Assembly: GCA_036522155.1 (NCBI GenBank)
Contig: DATDGI010000352.1
Coordinates: forward strand, 1-8,784
DNA: 8,784 nt
Source: UBA9676 sp036522155
GTDB taxonomy: Bacteria; Actinomycetota; Actinomycetes; Streptosporangiales; Streptosporangiaceae
Reading direction: 5' to 3'
Shown here in pieces: positions 1 to 6,273 of the stretch. Below the pieces are notes generated by a model. That model worked only from the letters and a program-made list of their open reading frames with translations. It was not told the DNA's origin and ran no database searches. Position 1 is the first letter of the stretch. The number at the start of each line of letters is the position of its first letter. A program made the position numbers and the translations under genes.

Positions 1-1
1 C

Positions 2-172
2 TCCGATGTGGCCATGGCCGTGACCACGGACGCGGTCCAGCTGCTGGGAGGGTACGGGTACGTGAAGGACTACCCGGTCGAGCGGATGATGCGCGACGCC
101 AAGATCACCCAGATCTACGAGGGCACCAACCAGATCCAGCGCGTGGTCATGGCCCGCCAGCTCCTGAAGTAG
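2..172 (+). CDS. Acyl-CoA dehydrogenase, C-terminal fragment (gene starts before the window)
   Basis: The first 56 codons visible, ending in TAG at 170-172, are the C-terminal helical domain of an acyl-CoA dehydrogenase. The stretch LLGGYGYVKDYPVERMMRDA followed by IYEGTNQIQ is the family signature near the FAD and active site. The Glu of IYEGT is the position of the catalytic base in short- and medium-chain members of the family. These flavoenzymes oxidise acyl-CoA to trans-2-enoyl-CoA and pass electrons to ETF. The end (RQLLK) is where family members normally stop, so the 3' end looks intact. Chain length cannot be judged from this piece. Nothing ties it to the operon 2.9 kb downstream; it probably belongs to whatever lies to the left of the tRNA remnant. 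Confidence 0.93.
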   Translation, partial: SDVAMAVTTDAVQLLGGYGYVKDYPVERMMRDAKITQIYEGTNQIQRVVMARQLLK

Positions 173-459
173 CCGGACTGTCAGCGTTTGTGCTGGTCAG
201 CCGCTATCTCTTGGACGGTGCCTCGGCCGTGTGGGTCTGTCTGCGAGCCGGATGGGGCGGGCCGGACGGCCCGGCGATATGCCCGTTGTTTCCGGTTGGT
301 TCCCGTCGTTTCCGGACCGCGTGCTGAGTTGGTGCTGACCCCTGGGGACCATCGTCGTCCTGTGCTGTCGTCGGTCACGGAGAGCTTGTGCCGGTAGCTT
401 GGTGGCTGATCGGGATGACACAGGGCGGCTCGGAGTCTCGGCGGGCACTGTATTGATGT
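173..459. other. Intergenic stretch with no convincing gene
   Basis: I see no gene between the acyl-CoA dehydrogenase stop and the tRNA sequence. Short open frames on both strands lack family features and ribosome sites. The only structure I notice is a pair of 14-base direct repeats (282-295 and 302-315, consensus CCCGTYGTTTCCGG), 20 bases apart start to start. Confidence 0.5.
282..315. repeat. Pair of short direct repeats
   Basis: CCCGTTGTTTCCGG (282-295) and CCCGTCGTTTCCGG (302-315) differ at one base and are spaced 20 bases start to start, about two helical turns. They lie some 150 bases before the tRNA-Tyr sequence. Direct repeats of this type near a tRNA could be integrase arm-type sites, but with two copies this may be chance. 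Confidence 0.35.
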
Positions 460-534
460 GTCAGCGGCCAACCTGGGCGGTCTGTAAAACCGTCGGCTTC
501 GCCTTCCCAGGTTCGAATCCTGGACCTGCCACCA
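460..534 (+). tRNA. tRNA-Tyr (GTA), 5' end missing or altered; probable attachment-site remnant
   Basis: The anticodon stem GCGGT/ACCGT (477-481, 489-493) holds the seven-base loop CTGTAAA, placing anticodon GTA at 484-486. A class II variable arm follows (GGC-TTC-GCC, 495-503), as expected for bacterial tRNA-Tyr. The T arm is perfect (CCAGG 507-511, loop TTCGAAT, CCTGG 519-523). The acceptor 3' strand ACCTGCC is at 524-530, with discriminator A and encoded CCA at 532-534. The D-arm region (about 460-476) is recognisable but short. At the expected place (about 451-457) there is TATTGAT rather than the required GGCAGGT. GGCGGGC at 440-446 would pair at six of seven positions, but that leaves about ten bases too many before the anticodon stem. 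I read it as a 3' tRNA fragment; a functional but odd tRNA is not excluded. Confidence 0.6.
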
Positions 535-800
535 CCTGCGAAAACGCCCGTGGCCTGCGGATTCTGCGATCTTTCAGGCCGTCGGCTTAGGCCCCGTCCG
601 GTCCCGCTAGGTCCGGCGGAGTCCCGCCGTTTGCGGTTGTGCACGGACATATAGCGGACAGGATCTGCGATCCCCAAGCCCGTTCGGCCACCTGGCCGTG
701 AGCGGTCGTCTGCCAAGCCGGGTGTACCGCTCCAGAACTCGGCGCCCTACCCGTGACCTGCGGCTTGGCCGACCAAGTAGCTGCGCCAGGATCACGGCTC
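535..800. other. Non-coding stretch between tRNA remnant and transposase relic
   Basis: No gene is supported here. It presumably contains the left end of the transposase element that follows, but I could not pair a terminal inverted repeat with sequence after 1860. A small perfect inverted repeat GGATC-TGC-GATCC lies at 661-673, and weaker arms GGCCTG/CAGGCC lie near 553-581. Neither can be given a role. Confidence 0.4.
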
Positions 801-1860
801 ATGGCTCTTCGTTTGCTCTATCTGATCGTGATCCGGGTGTTCGGCTGGCTTGCGCTGGTGAGCCGCGGGCAGGCGTTTAAGGATGCGGAGATCATGGTCC
901 TCCGGCACGAGGTGGCGGTTCTGCGGCGTCAGGTCACCGGGCCGAAGCCGGACTGGGCCGACCGGGCGATCCTGGCCGCGCTGATCAGATTGCTACCGGC
1001 AGCGCTGCGAGCCCACAGGCTCGTCACGCCCGGGACACTGCTGGCCTGGCACCGCCGCTTGGTCGTACGGTCATGGACCTATCCGAATCGACCAGGGCGT
1101 CCTGGGACCAGCCCGGAGATCTGGAACGCGGTGCTGCGGCTGGCCCGGGAGAACCCGGCCTGGGGCTATCGCAGGGTGCACGGGGAACTGGCTCGTGTCG
1201 GTCACCGCGTCAGCGAGGCGACCGTGCGGCGGATCCTGCGGTCCCGGCGCTACCGGCCGGTTCCCCGGCATCAGGACACCTCCTGGCGGGCGTTCCTCTG
1301 CGCCCAAGCCGACGGCCTGCTGGCCTGTGACTTCTTCCACATGGACACGATCTTCCTTAAACGGCTGTACGTGCAGTTCGGCATGGAGGTGGCGACCCGG
1401 CACGTGCACATCCTCGGGGTGACCGCCCACCCGGACGGCGCATCGACAGCACAGCAAGCCCGAAATCTCGCCATGGACCTCGGTGACAAGTTCGCGTCGT
1501 TCCAATTCCTCATCCGCGACCGCGACGCCAAGTTCACTCACGTGCTCGATGAGATCTTCGCCGATGCGGGCGTGAAAGTGGTCAAGATTTTGCCGCAGAC
1601 ACCACGGGCCAATGGCTATGCCGAGCGGTGGGTATACACCGCGGTCCGAGTGCACCGACCGCATGCTGATCTACGACCAGCGGCACCTCCGGTCGGTCCT
1701 CGGCAGGTACGCCGACAACTACAACGGCCACCGCCCGCACCAGTCCCGCCAGCAACGACCGCCCGACCACGAGGCACCGGTCCCCGTGCCGCTCACCGCA
1801 TCGGTGCGGCGCCGGAAAGTACTCGGCGGCGTGATCATCGAATACTACAGAGCCGCATAA
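801..1860 (+). pseudogene. IS transposase (rve/DDE integrase-core type), frameshifted
   Basis: The protein from ATG 801 (MALRLLYLIVIRVFGWLAL) matches the actinobacterial pattern of IS3/IS481-like transposases. It has an N-terminal DAEIMVLRHEVAVLRRQV segment, a WGYRRVHGEL helix-turn-helix part, then a retroviral-integrase core. Candidate catalytic residues are Asp177 (LLACDFFHMDT), Asp240 (LIRDRDAKF) and Glu275 (NGYAERWV). Just after ERWV the reading frame is lost. The expected C-terminus (ECTDRMLIYDQRHL, HYNGHRPHQSRQQRPP-like, ending EYYRAA) continues in the +1 frame to TAA at 1858-1860. The shift lies at about 1633-1645 and is best explained by a 2-base deletion there. Unframed, the first frame runs on to 1916 with a non-homologous Pro/Arg-rich tail. 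Programmed frameshifting is unlikely, because the break is inside the core domain and no slippery run is seen. Confidence 0.85.
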
Positions 1861-1916
1861 GCGGCTCGGCGAACCCGCACGTCAGACAGCACGCGACGAG
1901 TTTTGGAGCAGTATAG

Positions 1917-2264
1917 GGCCAGTTCACAGGCTCTTTCGATGCCGTGTTCACCGCGGAGGGCATCAGGATCGTGGCCAGCCCGCCGCAGGCGCCCAGGGCG
2001 AATGCGATCTGCGAGAGGATGATCGGCACCCTGCGCCGGGAACTCCTCGACCGGCTGTTGATCATCAATGAGCACCACCTGCGCCGGGTGCTGACCGAAT
2101 ACCTGCGGCACTACAACACCGCCCGGCCGCACCGTGCCCGTGGGCAGCTCACTCCCGCCCGGGCCGCCACCCGGCCACCCGAACCGGTCAACCTCGCCGA
2201 GCACCCGATCCACCGGAAGCAAGTCCTCAGCGGACTCACCCACGAGTACTACATCGCCGCCTGA
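1917..2264 (+). pseudogene. Second IS transposase, C-terminal remnant (5' truncated)
   Basis: From GGC at 1917 the frame reads GQFTGSFDAVFTAEGIRIV. It then gives PRANAICERMIGTLRRELLD with the catalytic Glu, then HLRRVLTEYLRHYNTARPHR, and ends EYYIAA with TGA at 2262-2264. This is the last third of an rve/DDE transposase of the same broad group as its left neighbour, but clearly diverged from it. The two catalytic Asp residues and the whole N-terminus are missing. Homology starts abruptly right after an in-frame TAG (1914-1916), so the junction with the preceding element is at about 1915. An internal ATG at 1944 could in principle start a 106-residue peptide, but there is no reason to think it is a functional gene. 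Confidence 0.82.
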
Positions 2265-2319
2265 CCTCCGACGCTGCCGCAGAAAAACCGCAGTTCAACA
2301 CCCCGAATCACATTTTCGA

Positions 2320-2484
2320 GCCCCACAGGATGTAGTCCTGTCCGTGCTGGCAGAAACCGGCGGCATCGTGCCAGCTGCACTGGACCTGCTGGCCGAGCGC
2401 GGGGTGTCGGTCGACCGGTCGTACGTCTACGAGATCAAACGGGGAATGAATGTCCATGTGGGACAACTTGACCCCCCCGTTTGA
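2320..2484 (+). pseudogene. Unidentified coding fragment
   Basis: In one frame this stretch reads PQDVVLSVLAETGGIVPAAL, then DLLAERGVSVDRSYVYEIKRG, and stops at TGA 2482-2484. The pattern (AETGGxVPxALDLLAERGVSVxRSYVYEIKR) has the look of a helix-turn-helix segment and a protein-like composition. I do not recognise the family and see no start codon of its own with a ribosome site. Its right end coincides with the break in the histidine-kinase relic, so it may be the edge of an inserted element. It may also be a chance open frame. Confidence 0.3.
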
Positions 2485-2488
2485 ACCC

Positions 2489-2896
2489 AGCAGCGCAACC
2501 TAGCCCAGCGGCAGCCCTCCGTGCCGGATCCGGTAGTCCGCGATCGCGTAGAAACTGGCGTCCTCGCTGAGCATGAGGAAGACCGCTGTTCCCAGCATGA
2601 TCCAGCCGAGCGGATTTGCCCGGCTTCCGCCAGGCCACCACCAAGCCCACCACCGCGAAGGGAGCCGAGACCCAGACTGGCAGCGAGCCACCACTGGCGT
2701 TCAGGCTCTGGTGCGCAAGGCGAGCCAGGGGCTCGACGACGCGCTGGCCGCACTGGGCGACCAGGACCGGACCATCATCGGCGCGCCTATCGTCACCGCC
2801 TAGGGCCAGCGCACCGGCTAACACCCAACACACCAGGGGCAGCCTCAGCGCCGGCCGATGCGGCTCCCACCTCGCCGGCCGGTACCGCGCTACCAC
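2489..2896 (-). pseudogene. Sensor histidine kinase, N-terminal membrane region, decayed
   Basis: Read on the minus strand from GTG 2896, the sequence gives LPLVCWVLAGALALGG. It then gives LNASGGSLPVWVSAPF and AVVGLVVAWRKPG, shifts frame, and continues NPLGWIMLGTAVFLMLSEDA, SFYAIADYRIRHGGLPLG. This resembles the N-terminal transmembrane part of actinobacterial sensor histidine kinases. One extra base in the TTT at 2615-2617 causes the frameshift. TAG at 2500-2502 stands where the family has Trp (LPLGWVALL), and VALL is still readable after it. Similarity ends at about 2488. A stretch at about 2710-2805 does not fit the kinase pattern and may be an insertion. No phosphoacceptor or ATPase domain is present, so this is a dead fragment. 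Confidence 0.6.
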
Positions 2897-3026
2897 TGCC
2901 CGCCGGCCAGTCCCGTGGATCTGCGCCGTAGGCCTGGCGCTCTCATCTGGGTGCTGAGGCTCGGACCGTCTAGATCCATTCGATCATCGTTCGCCCTGGG
3001 CGGCACGGGCCGCTGTCGTCAGATGC

Positions 3027-3055
3027 TTGCTGGTCGACCAAAAGAGGACTAGCCT
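3027..3055 (+). promoter_or_regulatory. Candidate sigma-70-type promoter of the operon
   Basis: TTGCTG (3027-3032) and TAGCCT (3050-3055) are separated by 17 bases and resemble the TTGAC/TANNNT pattern of actinobacterial housekeeping promoters. A start site at about 3062 would leave a short leader that still contains AGGAGG (3065-3070) before the TTG start at 3080. Both neighbouring palindromes overlap it, which suits repression. It is a pattern match only. Confidence 0.45.
3031..3040. promoter_or_regulatory. Candidate GntR/FadR-type operator TGGTCGACCA
   Basis: This perfect 10-base palindrome lies 40 bases before the regulator's start. Operators of FadR-subfamily GntR proteins often have the form TGGT-N(1-3)-ACCA. 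This site has TGGT-CG-ACCA, so it is a good candidate for autoregulation by the adjacent gene. It sits between the candidate -35 and -10 boxes, where binding would block RNA polymerase. Confidence 0.55.
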
Positions 3056-3059
3056 CTTT
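3041..3059. promoter_or_regulatory. Perfect inverted repeat before the regulator gene
   Basis: AAAGAGG (3041-3047) and CCTCTTT (3053-3059) are exact inverse complements around the five-base centre ACTAG. The repeat directly follows the TGGT/ACCA palindrome and covers the candidate -10 box. It could be a second operator half-site pair. A terminator for upstream transcription is less likely, because no T-run follows. Confidence 0.45.
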
Positions 3060-3079
3060 ATCTTAGGAGGACTGACCAG

Positions 3080-3994
3080 TTGACCATTGTGCCTATCGAT
3101 GTGCCGAGGCGTCGCTACGTCCAGGTGGCGGAGCGGCTACTTGATGCCATGGCCCGCGGTGATTATCCGGTGGGCAGCAGGCTCCCCGGTGACCGGGAGA
3201 TCGCTGCGATGGCGCAGGTCAGCCGGCCGACAGCCCGGGAGGCGATCCTGGCCCTGGAACTCGTTGGGGCGGTGGAAGTCCGTCACGGCGCTGGGGTGTA
3301 TGTGATCGACCCCCGGCTGAGGAGCGCGGAATCCGCGGCGGTCGCCCTGGGGGTACCGCAGGAGTTGATCGAGGCTCGGGTGAGTGTCGAGCCCACCGTT
3401 GCCAGCCTGTGCGCGCAGCGGGCCACCACCGACGATGTCGCCCGTTTGCGGGCCCTCCTCGACGATGGCGAGGCCGTCATAGGCGACGGCGGGCCGTACT
3501 CGCGCCTGAGCCAGCTCGGGTTGCGTTTTCATGCTCAGCTGGCGCAATGCTGCGGCAACCGGGTTCTCGCTGACATCGTTGGTCACTTTGTCCAGATTGA
3601 GGACCATCCCCTCTGGGCACTGGCGAATGAACTGGCGCTGCGCAATCCCGAGGCGCAGCAGGAGCAGGTGAACGAGCATCGCGCCATACTCGCGGCTATC
3701 GAGGCGGGCGAGGCTGACGCGGCGGCCTCGGAGATGTCTGTGCATCTTCAGCGACTGAGCCAGTACCTATTCGGCCCTTCCCTTGGCGAACCGTCTCCGC
3801 TTGGGGTGCGTGATGCTGGGCCGGTATCCAGAAAAGTAGCGAGCTCTAGCGGAGGTCGTGTGAAAGCGTCCACTGCCCATCGCGGGCCAGCACCAGCGTC
3901 CGTGGTGGCCGCGATCGCGGGCAGTGCGGAATGCAGCTCACCGGCCGGCGCACCCCCAACGACTGCCTCGTATGCCTCGCGGAGTTCCTCATGA
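3080..3994 (+). CDS. GntR-family transcriptional regulator, FadR subfamily (FCD domain)
   Basis: This is probably a ligand-responsive DNA-binding repressor of the operon that follows. The N-terminal winged helix spans about residues 10-78 (YVQVAERLLDAM, GSRLPGDREIAAMAQVSRPT, REAILALELVGAVEVRHGAG). The helical FCD ligand domain spans about 85-230. His151 (LRFHAQLAQCCGNR), His200 (NEHRAILAAIEAG) and His222 (SVHLQRL) match the metal-binding histidines common in FCD domains, with EARVSVEP (98-105) at the usual acidic position. The start is TTG, chosen because AGGAGG at 3065-3070 lies nine bases upstream and the family N-terminus begins just after it. Family members usually end near residue 235. 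Here about 70 Ala/Ser/Pro-rich residues follow, and the TGA overlaps the transporter's ATG, suggesting translational coupling. Two palindromes upstream suggest autoregulation. Confidence 0.92.
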   Translation: MTIVPIDVPRRRYVQVAERLLDAMARGDYPVGSRLPGDREIAAMAQVSRPTAREAILALELVGAVEVRHGAGVYVIDPRLRSAESAAVALGVPQELIEARVSVEPTVASLCAQRATTDDVARLRALLDDGEAVIGDGGPYSRLSQLGLRFHAQLAQCCGNRVLADIVGHFVQIEDHPLWALANELALRNPEAQQEQVNEHRAILAAIEAGEADAAASEMSVHLQRLSQYLFGPSLGEPSPLGVRDAGPVSRKVASSSGGRVKASTAHRGPAPASVVAAIAGSAECSSPAGAPPTTASYASRSSS

Positions 3995-5430
3995 CTGTGG
4001 ATTCTGGCGCAGAAACTCGGCACCGTCGCATCTTCGGGGTCGAGGAACATCACATCGATCCGATCCCGGCATCCGAACGGCATGGCAAGCCGCGCAGTCT
4101 GTTCTTCGTGTGGTTCGCCGCCAACCTGGTGATCGGGACGATCATCACTGGGGCGCTGGCCGTCCTGGTGGGTAATGACCTGTTCTGGGCCGTGGTCTCG
4201 ATCGTGATCGGCAACCTGGTTGGCGCCGTCTTCATGGCGTTCCATTCGGCGCAGGGCCCACGCCTCGGGGTGCCGCAGCTCATCCAAAGCCGCGGCCAGT
4301 TCGGCTTCTATGGCGCTATACTCCCCGTCATTCTCGGTATTATTTTGTACGTCGGTTTCTTTGCGGCTGGTGTTATACCAGCCGCGCAGGGGCTCAGTAC
4401 GGTCTTCCACGGCCTAAGCCTTAACAGCAGCATATTTATACTCGGCATTCCCTCACTGATACTCGCGATTCTGGGTTATGATCTAATCCACCAGTGGCAG
4501 CGGGTCGGAACGTTCGCTTTCTTGGCCGGTTTCCTTATACTGACAGTTGCCCTCTTCGTGCACGGCGGCCTGGACTGGGCGCCAGGAAACTTTGCTGGGG
4601 GACCGTTCCTGCTCTCAGTCTCCATCATGGCGGTATTCCAGATCAGCTACGCACCGTATGTATCTGACTACTCCCGCTACCTGCGGGAAGATATCGGAAT
4701 TTCAGCGCCGTTCTGGGCCACTTTCATCGGCACAAACCTGAGCGCTCTGTGGCTTATGCTCGTGGCCTGCATGGTGACGGCCATCTATCCGAAGCTGGGC
4801 ACGGTTGCCGGGATCAACGCGGTCATCGGCGGCGCGGCCGGAGTGATCGTCTTGCTGACTGTCGCGTTCGGCATCATCGGGGTCAACGCCATGAACCTGT
4901 ATGGCGGGATGCTCTCGCTCGTGACAGCGCTCAGCTCTGGGCGGTCGATTGCTCCCAGCGCGATCTTGCGCGCCGTCTTGGTTGCCGTCATCTTTGCGGC
5001 CTCGATACTGCTGGCGATCGTTGGGGCCGGGAACTTCATGACCAACTACGAGAACTATCTCCTGCTGCTCCTCTACCTGTTCATACCCTGGACAGCCATC
5101 AACTTGACGGACTACTACTTCGTCAAGAAGGGGTCGTACGACATCGATGCCTTCTACGACCCGCACGGCATTTATGGGCATGATCCGGCCGCGCATGTAG
5201 TGGGCGGAGTATCGCTGCCGGCGATGGCCGCATATGTCGTCGGCTTCTGTGTCCAGCTGCCATTCATGAGCACAACGGTCTATCAGGGCTTCATGGTTCC
5301 CCATCTCGGCGGAGCCGATATATCGTGGATTATCGGCCTGGTCGTGTCGGCGGGCCTTTACTACTATCTGGTACGCAACACGGTGCGCAGGTCAGCGGTA
5401 CAGCCAGTATCTAGCGCCGTGGTCAAATAA
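3991..5430 (+). CDS. NCS1-family nucleobase:cation symporter (purine/cytosine permease type)
   Basis: This inner-membrane transporter of 479 residues probably imports a nucleobase, hydantoin, allantoin or similar N-heterocycle with a cation. Twelve hydrophobic segments can be placed, at about 38-60, 65-85, 108-130, 145-163, 173-191, 205-224, 239-263, 275-297, 320-345, 353-374, 405-424 and 442-462. Family features include IDPIPASERHGKPRSLF before TM1 (22-38), GPRLGVPQLIQSRGQFGFYG (89-108), APYVSDYSRYL (221-231) and NLTDYYFVKKGSYD (371-384). I chose ATG 3991: GGAG at 3981-3984 precedes it, the family N-terminus begins there, and it overlaps the regulator's stop as ATGA. The same frame extends to 3931, but that part is not family-like. 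Six ATA isoleucine codons occur at 4318-4539, unusual for this GC-rich DNA. The substrate is inferred from family and neighbours only. Confidence 0.93.
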   Translation: MTVDSGAETRHRRIFGVEEHHIDPIPASERHGKPRSLFFVWFAANLVIGTIITGALAVLVGNDLFWAVVSIVIGNLVGAVFMAFHSAQGPRLGVPQLIQSRGQFGFYGAILPVILGIILYVGFFAAGVIPAAQGLSTVFHGLSLNSSIFILGIPSLILAILGYDLIHQWQRVGTFAFLAGFLILTVALFVHGGLDWAPGNFAGGPFLLSVSIMAVFQISYAPYVSDYSRYLREDIGISAPFWATFIGTNLSALWLMLVACMVTAIYPKLGTVAGINAVIGGAAGVIVLLTVAFGIIGVNAMNLYGGMLSLVTALSSGRSIAPSAILRAVLVAVIFAASILLAIVGAGNFMTNYENYLLLLLYLFIPWTAINLTDYYFVKKGSYDIDAFYDPHGIYGHDPAAHVVGGVSLPAMAAYVVGFCVQLPFMSTTVYQGFMVPHLGGADISWIIGLVVSAGLYYYLVRNTVRRSAVQPVSSAVVK

Positions 5431-5444
5431 CGAGGAGACTGACA

Positions 5445-6239
5445 TTGACTGGGAACGCGGTAGCCAGAAAGATGTTCCTGCTCCAGTACGGCCAGGAGCC
5501 GGTACCGAAATGGATCTCGGTCCGCGGCGCCGGCTCAGAAATCATGTGGGAGCCGATCATCAGCATCGCGGTCGAGACAGACGACGGATGGGTCCTGCTA
5601 GAAAGCGGCATTGGCCGGCGATTCCTGGACGACCGCGAGCGCCTCACCGGCATCTACCGTTGGGGCGAAGAGCCCTGGGCGGTTGATGGTGACCCGCTGG
5701 TCACGGTGCTCAAGGAGGTGGGGCTGGATCTGGGGCAGTTCATTGGGGCCGCGATCAGCCATCTGCACGTCGACCACAGCGGCGGGATCCGCACGCTGGC
5801 AGAGGCCGGAGTGCCGATCTATATCCAGCGCGAGGAACTCGCCTTCGGCCGCGAAGGAGCCAAGCTGACCGACGGCTACTACAAGCCGGACTACACCGAC
5901 TTCGAAGTTGAGTGGCGCGAACTGAGCGGCGATGCCGAGATCGCCCCCGGCGTATGGGTACTGTCCACCCGCGGACACACCCCCGGGCACATGTCCTACC
6001 GCGTCGACCTCCCACATACCGGGCCGTGGCTGTTCGCAGCCGACGCAGCTGACCTGGCCGAGAACTTCACCGACCGCAAGCCACCGGGGCGAACCGTGCT
6101 CCGCGAGGACTGGCCACGGGCCATCATGTCCATCGAGCGGCTGCTTGAAGAGAAGGAACGGCTCGGCGCACGGCTCATTCCCGGCCACGACCAGCTCTTC
6201 TGGGACGCAGTAAAACATCCGCCAGGCGGTTACGTATGA
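5445..6239 (+). CDS. Metallo-beta-lactamase-fold hydrolase, AHL-lactonase-like
   Basis: This 264-residue, probably cytoplasmic enzyme has the complete two-metal site of the MBL fold. His106, His108, Asp110 and His111 lie in SHLHVDHSGG, His182 in TRGHTPGHMS, Asp200 in FAADAADLAEN, and His248 in LIPGHDQ. Order, spacing and length fit the N-acyl-homoserine lactonase (AiiA/AttM) group. That group opens lactone rings, although many relatives so annotated have other substrates. The TTG start is chosen because GAGGAG (5432-5437) lies seven bases upstream; ATG at 5472 is possible but lacks such a site. It follows the transporter by 14 bases and precedes the amidohydrolase by 34, so it is in the same transcript. 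In this setting I infer a role in degrading the imported compound, perhaps hydrolysis of a cyclic or ester/amide intermediate, rather than quorum quenching. That is not proven. Confidence 0.9.
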   Translation: MTGNAVARKMFLLQYGQEPVPKWISVRGAGSEIMWEPIISIAVETDDGWVLLESGIGRRFLDDRERLTGIYRWGEEPWAVDGDPLVTVLKEVGLDLGQFIGAAISHLHVDHSGGIRTLAEAGVPIYIQREELAFGREGAKLTDGYYKPDYTDFEVEWRELSGDAEIAPGVWVLSTRGHTPGHMSYRVDLPHTGPWLFAADAADLAENFTDRKPPGRTVLREDWPRAIMSIERLLEEKERLGARLIPGHDQLFWDAVKHPPGGYV

Positions 6240-6273
6240 TCCGTAAGGCGGGCCTTGCCCAGTAGGGAGCGAT

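Noticed and set aside
440..446. GGCGGGC as the true 5' acceptor strand of the tRNA-Tyr
   Set aside because: It pairs at six of seven positions, including one G-T pair, but would leave 30 bases before the anticodon stem instead of about 19-22; G-rich matches are common here.
181..471. Short open frames on both strands before the tRNA sequence
   Set aside because: Composition is Arg/Pro-rich, as expected from random GC-rich DNA; no start site or conserved motif is seen.
1071..1664. Minus-strand open frame opposite the first transposase
   Set aside because: It is a shadow of the transposase core, with no ribosome site or domain.
3748..4410. Long minus-strand open frame (220 residues) opposite the regulator and transporter genes
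   Set aside because: It is antisense to two clear family members, has no recognisable domain, and is explained by GC-rich codon structure on the other strand.
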